Assembly: GCF_030272615.1 (NCBI RefSeq)
Contig: NC_081405.1
Coordinates: 154,087,113 to 154,151,112, forward strand
DNA: 64,000 nt
Direction of reading: 5' to 3'
From: Cryptomeria japonica
Taxonomy: Eukaryota > Streptophyta > Pinopsida > Cupressales > Cupressaceae
Positions 47,891-60,441 of this stretch are shown here, in pieces. Both the position numbers and the translations under genes were made by a program. Every line of letters begins with the position of its first letter. The stretch's first letter is position 1. The notes under the pieces were generated by a model. The model searched no databases. It had not been told where the DNA came from and saw nothing but the letters and a program-made list of their open reading frames with translations.

Positions 47891-50800
47891 TACACCAAGC
47901 TAGACAGACACTGAAGGTTTTGGCAGATTTATATCTCCATAAAATTGTTTTGTATAAGTTGATTGTGGGCCTGTTGTTGAAGAAAATAATATTTTGATAA
48001 TGAAATCATTTTTGTGGTTAAATTTCAGGCCAAACATAAAAAAATGATTTTTTGATATGTTTCCAAGGATTGGAGTCTGGGAAGAATCTTGCAAGGGAAT
48101 AATTGTTCCAAGAAAGCATAAAAAAGTAAAATTCTAACGGGCCTGATTTTTTGTTTCCAGAAACCAATTGATACATGCTCACAACTAAAAGAATAGGAGA
48201 ATGAGCAAAGAAAGGAGAGAAGTAGGAACATGCACTAGAGAGAACCATTAAAGGGAGAGATTATGCTGATGTTTGCTATTGACCAAAGAAGTAATGGGAC
48301 TTGAATGTACAATGAGGTAGCAGTAGCATTAGAGAGACAAGAAGGAGCTCAAATGTTTTATTGAAACAAAATACTACACTATACAAGCTAAAAGAACAAA
48401 AATAAGAGATACTAACCAAGGGAGTGAATCCAAAATGTTCCAATGCCAAACTTGTCAGAAAAAGACAATGTCACATATTATAAACATCATAAACAATGAT
48501 GAGATTAAAAGTTTTGTTGTGTTACATCCCATTTATGCCCTAGTCGTTTTTAATGCAACTTTACACCAAGATGTTTGTGCCCTAGTTGTTTTATGCAATA
48601 ATTACGCGATGCTAATCATGCCCTAGATGTTTATGTTATAACTGAGTGATGATGCCCTAGATGGTATTTGTGTTTAGTACAATGAAATGATGACTTACAA
48701 CGGTTAGATTGATGTTTTGATGTTTATCATGATGATATTTAAGATGTTTTATTTATGTTAATAGTATTTTCGAAATGTTAGAGTTATGACAAGATTTCAG
48801 AATAATTGTTTGAACTGGGCCAAGTGTGTGTAGGAGATTGTCGCCCTCCGCAAAGGGAGGGAAAGTATCATCTAGTCGGGAGGAAAAAGGAAAGAAAGAA
48901 CTCATGCCGTCCGAAATCCTAACCGGAGCTAGGTAGACTTATGTTTGATTGTGTCAAACATTGTCAGTCGTCGCGTTAGGTAACCCTAGATGGTCTGCGT
49001 AGAGATTTTAGGGTTCATAACCCTAGGTTACGTTTGCGTTACGAGGTAACTCGTTAATATTATTTTTAAAGGAATTTTTAATTAATTATTATTTTAAATG
49101 CCTTAGAAGCTCATATTTAATCACGCATAAATATTTATATAAGTATATATTCATATATGTGAATATGTGAATATGTTATGCAAAATTATTGAAAGAAGTA
49201 ACTTTAAAAATAAAAGAAATGGTAAACCATGTTATTTCTTTTTAATTATTTAATAAACCATCCTATAGTCGTTGAGGTATTAGTGACTTAAAAGAAAAGA
49301 CTTTTAAACAAATATTTCACCCCCTTCATGGCATAATTCATTGAACTCTCAATGATACTTGATAAATATATTTTATCGACCAAATTAAACTATAAGCTTG
49401 ATAAAAAAAAACCGTAATTTTTATAAATCAACTTTATTGCTTTACCTTGATATTTTTTTTATCAAGCAAATGAAGATAAAGAGATTAAATGTGATACCTA
49501 AGACTTCATTATTATTCGATGCAAATTAAAAAGAAGCTTCTGAAAAAGAAAGACTTTTGGCGTGAATGCATTGATTCTTCTTCAGGAAGCCAAAAACATG
49601 TAAATGGCATGATCTGTTGGGGGCGGTTTTGGCAAATACACCTGGTTTTAGGGTAAGGAAAATGAAAAAACGTGTTTGGGGGAGGAATACAAGAGTGATT
49701 TTGGGGATAAAGGATGGCATTCATATATACTTTTCATCCTTGAAATAAGGGTTTTGGAGCTTTGCGAATTCCATTCCGGTTTGGTGTCTTAGAGCTGGAA
49801 GTTGCTGTAGAGAACAGCGCTAGAAAGTATCTTCAAACATTATTCATCTTTAATAATCACCAGGTCATGATACCTTTCTCAACTCCAGCGAATTTGTTAT
49901 TTTTCTTTCTCCTCGTTCCTATTTAAGTTTGGAAATATGGTAATTGAAGGAAAGAAGTGAATACGGAATGATTTGCTCTTACTTCTTTGTTCTATCTGCA
50001 GGAATTGTGACATGAATTATTGATATTGCTTAAATAATGTCAAGGGTTATTCTCTTCAGCAGATTTAAAAGAGCATTTACGCTCTGTATCTGCTGAAATT
50101 TTCCTACCATTAAATCAAACCGCTTAACTGCTTTTGGGTATCTAGTAGGGTTTGAATTTGACCTCTTATTCAAGTTATTTCAGAACTTACTAAGACTGAA
50201 AAGTCAAGACAGCACTAAGGTAAAATTATCTGATTGAGATTACCCTCTCTAGATTAAGAAATCAACTTATACCCTAGTCTAGGAAGGCAGTGGGTAGAGA
50301 GCACCATTGTACTTCGATGTAGTTAGCATCACTATTGAGAGGTTACTCTCAAGATGCCAGGACAATAGAGACATGTTAGGCATGGTTATATTTTCTATAC
50401 TTAAGAGTTGGACATACAGCTGGCAGCTCTTATGCCCCCTACTTTCCCATGCTAGGGATTTAGTTGAACCATCACAAATCATTGCAATCTTAAATGAGAA
50501 AGAAATTAACAGTACTTTTATGAGTACTAGAGCGGATAACAAATGAATGTTAAGTAATTATGTGACCAATAGTCGCCATGTGTGCACAAACATGGTCAAT
50601 TGTAAATTAAAACTCACTCGTTCTATACCTATGCCCTAGAGCCCTTTTATTGCAGTTATGAAGGGAGTAATTATGAATTCACTCGCAAATGTAATCGCAA
50701 CTATTTGGAAACCTTTGGGTCAAAGGAGTTCCCATAGTAGAGCGTCAATCAAGATAGTTAAGTTATCTTCAGCTTGGTAAGAGCGTCTGACTAGAGTAGT

Positions 50801-52713
50801 ACTTCAAAGCTCATTAATGTAGATGGGCATAATAATAACATTATGGGAGCACTTAGACTTTTAGTAAATATTACCTCAGTGAGAAAGGGGTTGATGGGCA
50901 ACAAAGCTTATAACGCTTTTAAAGCTAAGAGTCCTATGTATAGAAATACATAGCTTCACAGCCCTTAATGCAGTTGACATTCAAGCAAAATAAATAGTTT
51001 TTCTAAACAGTATAGTAGCAGCACGAATGCTCTCAATACACACAAAACATAGAAGCTAATGTTGATGGGGGTGATAGCAATCTGTCGTCTATCTCATCTT
51101 TCCTTCACTAAGGTGAGTAATTCAGTTTTAACCATGCTTCAATGAAATTAGAAGGAAGCAAATTTTATCAAAGTAAAATAAGGCCTTTAACCTCAGGATG
51201 AGGTAGAGTACCAGCTGATACAATAAAAAATGCCAATCTGTGGTGAACTAATGATGATTGAGATTCATGTAACCTTCATGTGTAAAAAGGGCATCGTTTC
51301 TTAATCAGTTGTAACTTAATGGCGGATGCTAGTTAATAAAGGCAAAGTATGGGCTACTTTCCTTGTGTTAATAGAATTGAGATTGTGTGGTATACGAACT
51401 ATTCAACTATTGCACTCAAGACTGGTATATTTGTACAAAGCATTGGTTCATGAAAAGAACATCGGTGATTTCTACATATTCATTAAACTTGGATTCATCC
51501 TTGTACTTGTAAAAGAGAAGGTTGCTATCTCAAGGGCACAAGTATGAATTTTTCGTATTAAATTAACGTAAGGTTTGTCAAGAAAGGTTTCATTCTAAGA
51601 GTATAAGTCATCTCGATTTGGTTGACCAGCATGCAAAGCTGGAGTCCAAACATGTATGGTAGCCAATGAGCCTCATAGAGTTAGAATGTAGTAGCATAGA
51701 GACAGATTGAGGTCTTGGTCACCTATAGGAATTCATTCCAACCAAGCAAGATGTTAAACAATTGACTTCATGTTTTAGCGTGTTTGCAATAACCTAGAAA
51801 CCCTCAAACATGGAGACGATAGTTCTGTAAACGTCAACCAGTATGTTAATCCAAATACACAATCCAGACAAAGGTCATACCAGTTAGGGGGAACCTATAG
51901 GGTATGACCGACTAGGGATTTGTGTAGGATTACCTTCAATTTAGATGACATTGTGTTCCTCTTTCCGTTACCTCCTTGCGAAGGGTCGGGCCAATCCAAT
52001 TGGATATGGCACAGGGGACTAGATAGTCTGTGGTTGGGCGGAAAAGCGCCCTGATGATGCTTTCCCTCCTCATTGGTATCTTGATAAAGTTATGAAGTAC
52101 AAAATGTTAGCATCAGATGAAATGTACCTTCTAAACCCTCTTTCATTTAGTACAATTGTTATTTATATTCTTATCTTATGTTTAAATTTCAGTTTAGTTT
52201 TGTGTAATTATTTTCAGTTATTGTTATCTCAATTTTTTTTTCCTTTTTATGTTAGGATGAAATGATTATGTTAATGGCTATATTCGTTTCAGTAAGTTAC
52301 ATTTTTTGAATAAATGTTTCCTTTAAATTTTTAGCATGTTACATGTTGCAAAAGAAGGATAAGGCTGATGAAAATCATTATTGAAGGGAAAGTTGATCCG
52401 AATGAGTATAAAAATGATGACAAACTAGTATCCTAATTAACTACTATTAAAGAGCCTCACACATTATGATAATTTCTATAGGAGAATTGCATGCACTAAA
52501 TGGGCTTGATCTGTGACCATTAGGGGACATAAAGAAACATTTCCTAACATATATGGTTGATAATCTTCCAAAACTAGAGAGGAAGTAGTTTATATGGATT
52601 TGATCAAATCTTTTAGAATGTGGACAAAAAGGGAGGTAGTGGAATGTCTCGGTTGAGGACTAGTGAATTTTCTATGTCTAGCCTGAGAAAAGGAGGATGT
52701 AGGTACCTGATTG
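47891..52713. other. Unassigned decayed region
   Basis: No domain recognised. Points seen: a diverged duplication of about 230 bp ('ggagtttgggaagag' near 47,850 and 'ggagtctgggaagaatc' near 48,070), 'tgccctagat/tgttt' repeats at 48,535-48,670, a GC-rich patch with an inverted 'aaccctag' motif at 48,840-49,060, a TATA-like site near 49,715, and a hairpin at 50,055-50,097. From 50,260 to 52,080 base composition is less AT-biased but no frame stays open. Confidence 0.4.
50055..50097. other. Perfect-arm hairpin
   Basis: TTCAGCAGAT at 50055-50064 pairs with ATCTGCTGAA at 50088-50097. Inside, AGAGC (50070-50074) pairs with GCTCT (50081-50085) around the loop atttac. Together this makes a two-tier stem-loop. 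Confidence 0.75.
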
Positions 52714-52736
52714 CTACTTGTTGTGACCTTTTTCAC

Positions 52737-52763
52737 ACATCGCCCCATTGCAAATGGGGACCC
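52737..52763 (+). other. Terminal hairpin of the LTR
   Basis: CCCCATTGCAAATGGGG is a 7-bp perfect stem with a three-base loop, about 25 bp inside the left end. The same motif stands at the same place in the unit starting at 59318, and as CCCCATTGCAATTGGGG in the minus-strand unit ending at 63592. Confidence 0.8.
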
Positions 52764-53104
52764 TCTCTCTTCCTGCTTTCTAGGATTTTGTTAGTATCCT
52801 GTGACCTTTTGCTGCAGTTTCACCAAGCCTTGTCCAGTTCAGAACATGTCAGGCCTTGATGATTGAAAGTTAGTTTTTGCAAGTTATGTGATTCCGAAGT
52901 ATGAACACCCCCAGAGTGCTTAGAGAGACCAAAGGACGAAGATCGCAATTGATTTGGACGAATTTGGACAACTTTCTATTTTTAGAAAGTTTGCTTTTTT
53001 TTGCTTTTTCCTTATTTTTTAGGAAGTTTTGTTTTTGGCCTTTTGAGCCCGATCCCCGGTATGGCTATTTTTAGAAAGTTTTCCCTATTTTTTTAGGGAT
53101 GTCT

Positions 53105-53350
53105 GCTTTTTGCTTTTTCGAAATGGGAACCTAGGGTTTACACTTGTACTACTGACCAGCTTCGATCGAAACTCGAAAATTCCAAGTTTTGACCTAAAAA
53201 AGCTGAATCCCTAGATTTTAGGCTTTTTGCTTTTTTGGGATGCAAACCTAGGGTTCACACTTGTCCTGCTGACCAGCTTCGACCGGAACTCGAAAATTCC
53301 AAGTTTTGACCTAAAAAAGTTGAATCCCTAGATTTTAGGCTTTTTGCTGC
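53105..53350. repeat. Two-copy 120-bp tandem repeat
   Basis: Copies at about 53,113-53,229 and 53,230-53,345 share 'gaaaattccaagttttgacc' and 'ctgaccagcttcga' with few differences. Lies between the terminus and the larger array. Confidence 0.85.
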
Positions 53351-53489
53351 TTCAGATGATCCACCTAAGCATGGATTTCAAATTTCAAGTTAATCCGGTT
53401 AAATTAGATTAAACTGTGAAATTTTGAGATTTCTTTGAAAATTCTTCTAAGTCTGGCTTACAAGGGTTTTGAAGTGTTTCTGCAGGTTC

Positions 53490-54300
53490 AAACCCCATCA
53501 CGAAGGTTGAAGAGGCCATGAAGGAGCCTCGCATGAAGTCCGCCATGCCTTAGGAGGCTATGTGGGTGCTCTCATCAAAGTCCGCCATGCCTTAGGGAGG
53601 CCATGTGAGTGCCAAGCTCCAAGTCCGCCCTGCATAATGGAGGTCATGTGGGTGCTAAGGTTAAAGTCCGCCATGGGTTGAATGGGCCATGAAGAGGCCA
53701 AGCTAAAGTCCGACCAAGGTTGAAGGGGCCATGAAGAGGCCAAGCTAAAGTCTGCCAAAGCTTGAGAAGACATGAAGGGGCTAAGGTTGAAGTCCGCGCA
53801 ATTTTGGAGAGGTCACATGGGTGCTAAGGTTGAAGTCTGCCCAAGGAGGAAGGAGACCATGAAGGTGTTAAGGCTAAAGTCTGCCCCACCTTGATGGAGG
53901 TCATGTGGGTGCTAAGGTTAAAGTCCGCCATGGGTTGAAGGGGCCATGAAGAGGCCAAGCCAAAGTCCGCCAAAGCTTAAGAAGTCATGAAGGGGCTAAG
54001 GTTGAAGTCCGCCCTAGGAGGTAACTCCAAAGTCCGCCCAAGCAAGAAGAGGGGCCATGAAGGAGGTAACTCCAAAGTCCGCCCAATGAGGGGGAGCTAA
54101 CTCCAAAGTCCGCCCACCTAGAGCGGCCATGGAGGAGTCAACACCAAAGTCCGCCAAGGTAAAGGAAGCCATGGAGGAGTCAACATCAAAGTCCGCCCCA
54201 ATGCCTTAGTCAAATTTTCACGTTAATAGAGGCCATGAAGGAGTTCTAGCCAGAGTCCGCCATACCCTGGAGGTGTGTTTAAAGTCCGCCAAAATTTGAA
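53490..54300 (+). repeat. Degenerate tandem array in the giant LTR
   Basis: About 18-20 units of 35-50 bp, each with 'aaagtccgcc' and usually 'ggccatgaagg' plus 'gctaaggtt'. Unit length and order vary. It is followed by three copies of 'aaaatggaaagttttttttg' (about 54,465-54,605). Confidence 0.85.
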
Positions 54301-55203
54301 AAAGATGGAGATAAAATTTAAAAATAAAAATAAAAAAATCAACCTACACATGGAAGGTCAAACAAAGTCAACATGATGTCACAAAATCCCCAGAGATTTC
54401 AAAATTAAATCCAAAATGAAGAAATATCTAAATAAAAAAAAAATCCTCAAAATAAATCCAAAATGGAGAGTTTTTTTTGAGAATATTGAGAGATATTAAA
54501 AAGTTATTGAGATATTAATTCAAAATGGAAAGTTTTTTTTGAAAGGGAATATTGGAGGATTAATGAATATCTTCAAACTTAAATCAAAATGGAAAGTTTT
54601 TTTTAGAATTAGAAGTATGAGTTGGATGATTTTAGGGGTTTTTGCTTAAACCTTGTCTACAAATACTTCATTATCAAATTCATTATTACACCAAGAAGTT
54701 CAAAATTACTAAGGAGAGCTTAGTAAAGTATGTCAGTTTGAAGATCATCTGGAGAAAATTCTAGATATTGCTGGAAGTGGGGTAATATTTTTGGCAGAAG
54801 GCTTACAGATTTCTGGAGAAAGGCATCTTTTCTGAATTTTCTCAATATTTTGGAGAAAAGTCTAGCCGTACTCCTATCCAAGTCAGAGGTGAAATTAAAG
54901 TTGTGAATTTTCTGAATATTTTCCAGAATTTAATAAATGATTTTTTCGAAAATTTTGGAGAAAGAAAATCATTCTTTGTTGGCTAAGTATGAATTTTTTT
55001 TTTGAAAATTTTAACACTTGATGGTGACTTCAACCGACCTCAAGGCTGAGGGTCTGGAGGTGAAAATTAAATTTTTGTGGCTAAGTATGAGAGTGAAAAA
55101 TGGAAAATTTTCCAACACTTCGACATTTCGCGGCCCCGTAATTTTTTTGAAATTTTGCAGAAATTTTCTAACTTTCATCATTCATCTGCAGGTCTTAAGC
55201 ACC

Positions 55204-58200
55204 ATGAAGTTCCAGGTAGATAAAGATGCTCCTCCAGAGTCAAGGATGACTTCCAAGTGGAAGAACATCAACGACACTAACCTTGGACACATCAATCTGA
55301 GGGAGTTTAAGAAGCGAATGTTTGGTCTGGACAACTTTGTGCCTACCACCATTGCGCAAAAAATGATGAAGAGTGGTATCGTGCACGCTGCCGGCTTCCT
55401 CCCCACCATGCAGTGCAATGAACTAGTAGTTGAATGTGCCAAACACTACAACCCCATCAGTAAGGATATTGTTGCATCTGATGGAAGAGTGTTGGCGAAT
55501 GTTAGTGATGAGGCCATCAGAGAGGCCTTCAGGATCCCTGAGTACCACAACACAGTATATATGACCAAGGACGAAGCTGACAGTCTGTACCATGATCACC
55601 TGGAAGAATATGATGCCATAGTTAATCATTCCTGGCTAGACAAGCCGAGGAAGGGCGCCTCCAAACTGTAGAGAAAGAGCCTAGTGCGAGCATACTTCAA
55701 GGAGGACATTGGGGACATGATTGTCTTGCTCAATAGAATAATAGGAAATCCTCAGGGAGCTCTATTCGAACCCTGGATGTATTATTTCATTAATGAAATA
55801 ATCAATGGAGTAAAAATGATAGACTGGGTCCGTATGATCAGCGACAACCTAGACAGCCAACTAAGGAATCTGGAGGCGAATATGACTTTCTTCATGAGTT
55901 CTTACTTGTTCTATTCTTTAGCCAGGACCTACAGGTACAGAGGTCTCACTTGTAGAGGAGAAGTTGGGAACAAGGAGAACCAATTTCCGGTATGTGATTG
56001 CTATCCCCAGCTCCACATGGAGGAGAAGTTCCATTTCAAAAGGGTGAATGATGCCTTCCTGATGCACATTACCCGGACCCTTCAAGGTGGCTTGCACCAG
56101 AGGCTCTCTCAAGAGTCTATGGACTTCATCGGTCGGTTCGGGTGTTGGTACATCCAATATCCAAAGTTCACTTACCTCCGAATTCAGGGATTCTCTGGTC
56201 CTCCATACAAGCTTCCAGCTTACCCTACCAACCAAGTGGTGTTGCTCGAGGTTGTGAGACAATTGGAGGAGTATATAGTGATTCAAAGGGATAAGCAGAA
56301 GAAGGCAGGGACATCCTCACTTACAATTGGTAATGGGTTGGAAACATGTCCATCATCACAGGTTGCAGCTACCGCTGAGAAAGAAATGGCCTGGTATCCC
56401 TTCTACCAATACAAGGCAAGAAAAGATTTTGATCCATTCCATAGGATAAAGAAGATCGAAGGGACAACGTTTGAGCACAGACTGGATCTGGAAGACCACT
56501 GGGCTAATGCAGCCGATAGTTTCGAGATCCGGAAGAGGTTCTGGTCAAGAATTCCTTTAAGTATGGTTAGAGCAACGGAAAGTATTCAAAGTTGCCGATC
56601 AGGTAGAAGAAAGCCTAGAACTTCAGCAGTCGGGTTTTGAGAAGATGAACCTTTAGTCTTGATAGACTGGACAGAGGGAGAAAAATCAGATCTAGCGGAC
56701 CTCATGAGGTTAGTGGTTGAGTCCTCAAGGTGGTGGGCGTCTGAAAAGACAAAACAGTCGAAGGCCAAAGGTGTGGTTCTAACTTATGAATTAATGGGAG
56801 TAGATGATACTCTGTCCGTCCATCCTTGTACCTCCGCCGGTGATGCTCGGAATCCAGAAAGTGTTGGATCTCGAAAGAGAAAGGTGTTGGGTGGAAGCTC
56901 CACAAAGTGCACAGGGAAAAGGGCTGTAGTTGAGAGAAGAGAATCCAATGAAAGTCACTCCATCCTAAGTGCTGCTTCCATTGCGCCTGATCAGAGTACA
57001 ATTGGGGAACAAGAGATGAACATCTATGTGAGTGATGATGAAGTAAGAGTGCTTTCCCAGCCAGTTGAGGAAGTGGTGGAGAAGGTCTTCCGAATTCCAG
57101 ATAGGGGGCAGGATGAAGCCCCTACAATCTTCTTGGATGGCATACCAGCGAACCCAGGAGAAGTAGACGATGAGTTTGATCAAAACATTGTAGAACAATC
57201 AACCATTCTTGATTGGCTGAGAGCAAGGATAAAGGCCAAGGTTCCCAAGGATGTCCACTCAACCAAGGAGGTTACCGCAACATTCCTGGAGAAGGTGAAT
57301 GAACCCACTGTAGCTAAACCGCCCAAACCAGCTAGGATGTTCTCCCTGATTCAGAGAGACAGTGTCGGATTCAGGACAGTCCAGATAGCAGTGCCCAAAG
57401 AAGGGAAGACTAGGGACAATGTCATCGCAGATGACTACAAGATTACCACCATAGAGATGGGTAAGCCTACCCAAGACCAGGAGATCCAATATTTTGATGA
57501 CTCCTGTAATGTTCTAAGGACGAGGTTGGCTCATGAGAAAGAAAAGAGGAAGAAAGTGGAAGAAGAGAATCAGCAGTGGAGGAAGTATGTTCTCCATCTT
57601 ACCAGCCCGCTCAACCATGAAGTCCCAGCTACTCCACCACAGCCTCTTCAGCAGGGATCAATGAAGGACTATGATGAGATGAAGGGATCATACACTCAAG
57701 AAAAGGAGTGGATTTCAGACGCTGTGATACGTGCTGACACCCTAGTAGAAAACTTAGTATTAGCACATGAGGCAACTTCTTTGTTGATTGATCGTATCTA
57801 GGATTTGTCATCCAATCGGGAGAAAGTGGATGAAACTCAGAATGAAATACTCCCTCACCTAAAGGTTATCTGAGGCATGTCAAAGAAGAGCTTAGTGGAT
57901 GCAGGCATCATACAGACAGGAGACAGGTACGACTTCGGCACGTGGTACTATGCTCTGGTCACTCGGATTGAGGTTTTGAAGAAATCCGAGACCAAGTGTT
58001 TTGAGACAGAGGCAAGGGTTAGAGAGATCCTGGGCAAGGTATTCCGTGTGGCGTCAGAGATCTGGTAGAAGGAAAGCCTAAGGGAGAAGCATTTACAAGC
58101 AGAGAACTTGAGAGTTAGGATTCAGACAAGCTTCTTCCGAGATTCAGGGATGATTAACAAAGGCGATCTTTTGAAGATTGCAAACTTCCTCTCCATCGAT

Positions 58201-58380
58201 GACAACTTCCTCACCCAAGTAGTGGAGTGGGAAGGCATCCTTGCCACATGCGCCAACGATGTGGATCTCATTGACTTCCAGATTGGTGGTTTTCCAAGTG
58301 TCACCATGGAGGAGGTCAAGCTCGTGGTGTCCAGATATGTTGAATCTCTGAAAGAGGAAAGTGGCCACTCACCTCAGTAA
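55204..58380 (+). pseudogene. Long ORF in LTR, five in-frame stops
   Basis: One frame of 1,058 codons from ATG 55204 (aagcaccATGAAG) to TAA 58378-58380; it is also open upstream to 55018. Only in-frame stops break it: TAG 55669, TGA 56638, TAG 57799, TGA 57871, TAG 58066. There is no indel. The N-terminal 400 residues are globular: GIVHAAGFLPTMQCNELVVE, VASDGRVLANVSDEAIREAF, EPWMYYFINEIINGVKMIDW. The order (a 'G..V..S.EAI...' step, then a helical block) recalls the 'putative plant transposon protein' domain of plant retroelement ORFs. The middle is acidic and low-complexity. A coiled coil (RLAHEKEKRKKVEEENQQWR) lies at about 57,525-57,590. No zinc knuckle, protease or RT. Unrecognised beyond this; it might be a gag-like or captured protein. 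Confidence 0.7.
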
Positions 58381-58439
58381 AATTAGTAGCTACGCCACTT
58401 GTCACTCTTTCGTTTGCTTGAACTAATAGTATTTCAGGA

Positions 58440-58529
58440 AACCCTAATTAGGGTTTAGGATTTTCAATCTTGGCCGTTGATCATTGTTTGATCTCGGCCA
58501 TTCATTTGTTGTTAAGAAACTATATAAGG
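58440..58529 (+). promoter_or_regulatory. LTR promoter (TATA box) after the ORF
   Basis: TATATAAGG at 58521-58529, preceded by accctaattagggtttagg at 58441-58459 and a 'tcttggccgttgatcattg' block. The minus-strand unit has the same succession: 'aaccctaattgggg', 'tcttggccattgatc', then CTATAAAAGG at 61291-61300. So this is the U3 promoter, and the ORF lies upstream of it. A second TATA-like site (ctacaaatac, about 54,658) may drive the ORF itself. Confidence 0.65.
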
Positions 58530-59317
58530 TTGCCTCCTCTCATTTGGAGAGTGTGAGGTTTTTGATGTATTGTTGCTTAAGGTCATTTCCAGATAATATA
58601 TTGCATGTGCGTTGCTTTGTAATCTCTATTATTTGAATGATTTGCATGGTTTCAATTGCCTCAACACTTAGTTAAAATTAATTTAGATTTGCTTTCATTG
58701 TTGTTAATTTGAATGAAGGATTTGATAAGTATCAATTGATGGTGTATTTCCGCTCATACTTTTGGTAAATGGATGATTTCCATTCTATCGTGCAAAGTTA
58801 GTCTGAGCCCATCCCCTGTGCATCCCAACATCTCGATCATAAGCACAACCCATTGAAGATTGCATCGGCCTTGTGTAGTTGTCCCTAGTGTGGCGAAGCA
58901 AGGTTTGGTTTCTTGAAAGCACCCAGTTGATACCGTCTCCAGAATTCGTAGGATTAGATTAGCCTTCTTGAACCCTATCTCTTTTTCCCTTTCTTTTGAA
59001 AGTCTAAATCCCATAAAATCCCCCCCAAAAAAAGAAGAGCCTAAATTGCTAAATCCATCTAAGTCCAGCAGTTCAAAATACTTGTCAAACGTAAGTCCCC
59101 CTTGAAAATTTCAGCATTCACTACCCAAGAAGCTATTCCCCTAAAGTCGCTTGTTTGCACACATAGACCTTGGAATCAGTAGTGATTTTTCAGGAGAGGA
59201 TAGAATACCTTCGGGTATCCTATCCTAATGTTTGGTAGATGATAAAACAGACACCAACACTACTTAGGATGGTTGACGTAAATTCATTAATCTAAGGCTA
59301 CTTAACTAATTAACTCT

Positions 59318-60441
59318 TGTTGTGACGTTATCACACATCACCCCATTGCAAATGGGGACCCCCTCTTTTCGCTCGGTAGGTTAGTGTTTTGTTGAAGTGT
59401 TAGTCTTGCAGCGTTTTGTAGTCTTGCAGCGTTTTGTAGTCTTTAGCCTTAGGATGAGAAGGTTTTGTCTTGACAGGTTCAAGAATGAGTCCAGGATTAA
59501 GTAAAAGTTTTGAAAGGTTAGGTAAGATGTCTTGCTTTAATTGTTGTAAGCCCAAATAATGCATTTGACCTTTGTATCCTTGATTTGGTATTGCAAAGAT
59601 TGTTTAGGGTGCAAGTGTCTAAGTGTGTGAAGTGATGAATTGATGCGTGAGCCCTTGAAAGTTTCACTTTTATACATGAGGTGGTGAAAGTTTCACTTTT
59701 ATGCATGATCATGTGAAAGTTCCCCTTTCTTACATGAGCACTTCAAAATCCTTCAATTTTATGTGACAAGGGTGAAATCCCTAAATCTTACGCAAACATG
59801 CAATACACTCGAAACATTACATGAGAGCCTCAAAACTCCGATTTTGCACATGGCAATGATGAAACTATGAGTTTTTGCATGAGGGTATGATGAGGGCTAA
59901 GTTGCAATGTTTACAAGGCAAGGATAAAGTTCACTATTTAGTGCATGGGGAAATTCAAAGTTTAAGTGTTTGGATCAAAATTTTCAAAAACAATCGAAGA
60001 AATGATTAAGTTAAACATTCAAGATTCATTATTTGAGTATTTCAAGGTTCAATTTTATACAGGAGTCTTGCAAATTTTGATTTTTATGTATGACCACTTT
60101 AAAATTCTGAATTTATGCATAAGGAGATGCAAAATCTGAGTTTGTACATGAGCACACCAAATTTCTGAAATCATACATGGGAGGTTTGAAAACCCGAAAT
60201 TGTGCATGAAGGCATGAAAAATCTTATTTCTTACATAACAAGGTGAAAATTCTGAAAAAGCATTACATGAGTACATGAAGGTTCCACAAAACAATACATG
60301 ATGCCATGGTTTTTTTTGACATACATTACATGGCGAAGTCATACTTTTGCCATTCAATACATTTTTTTTTTGATCAGTGAAAGTTTGTAGTGGTTCGCTT
60401 TTGACTAGAGCTTAGAGCTAGTGGGGTCACAATGGGGGACC
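59318..60441 (+). repeat. Third long-LTR unit, left part
   Basis: Starts TGTTGTGACG with the same terminal hairpin as the giant LTR, only 58 bp beyond that unit's end. After about 300 bp comes a degenerate array (59,640-60,330) of roughly 30-bp units around 'gaaagtttcacttttatgca' and 'tgcaaaattctgaatttatg'. It is cut at 60441 by the minus-strand unit; the rest may continue after 63592 but its end was not found. Confidence 0.65.

Larger units (their letters stand above)
52719..59259 (+). mobile_element. Giant solo LTR (6.5 kb) carrying a long ORF
   Basis: Starts TGTTGTGACC and ends GACACCAACA, with a perfect 5-bp duplication CTACT at 52714-52718 and 59260-59264. Layout in sense direction: terminal hairpin, 120-bp tandem pair, 'aaagtccgcc' array, AT-rich leader, the long ORF, an 'aaccctaattagggtt' block, TATA box (58521-58529) and about 730 bp of R/U5-like sequence. 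The end (gagaggata...gggtatc...aacacca) is colinear with the end of the solo unit at 60442-63592. No internal direct repeat of the ends was seen, so it behaves as one LTR rather than a two-LTR element. Confidence 0.75.

Noticed and set aside
55182-57489. Several 76-122-codon minus-strand ORFs
   Set aside because: All lie opposite the long plus-strand ORF and have no recognisable domains.
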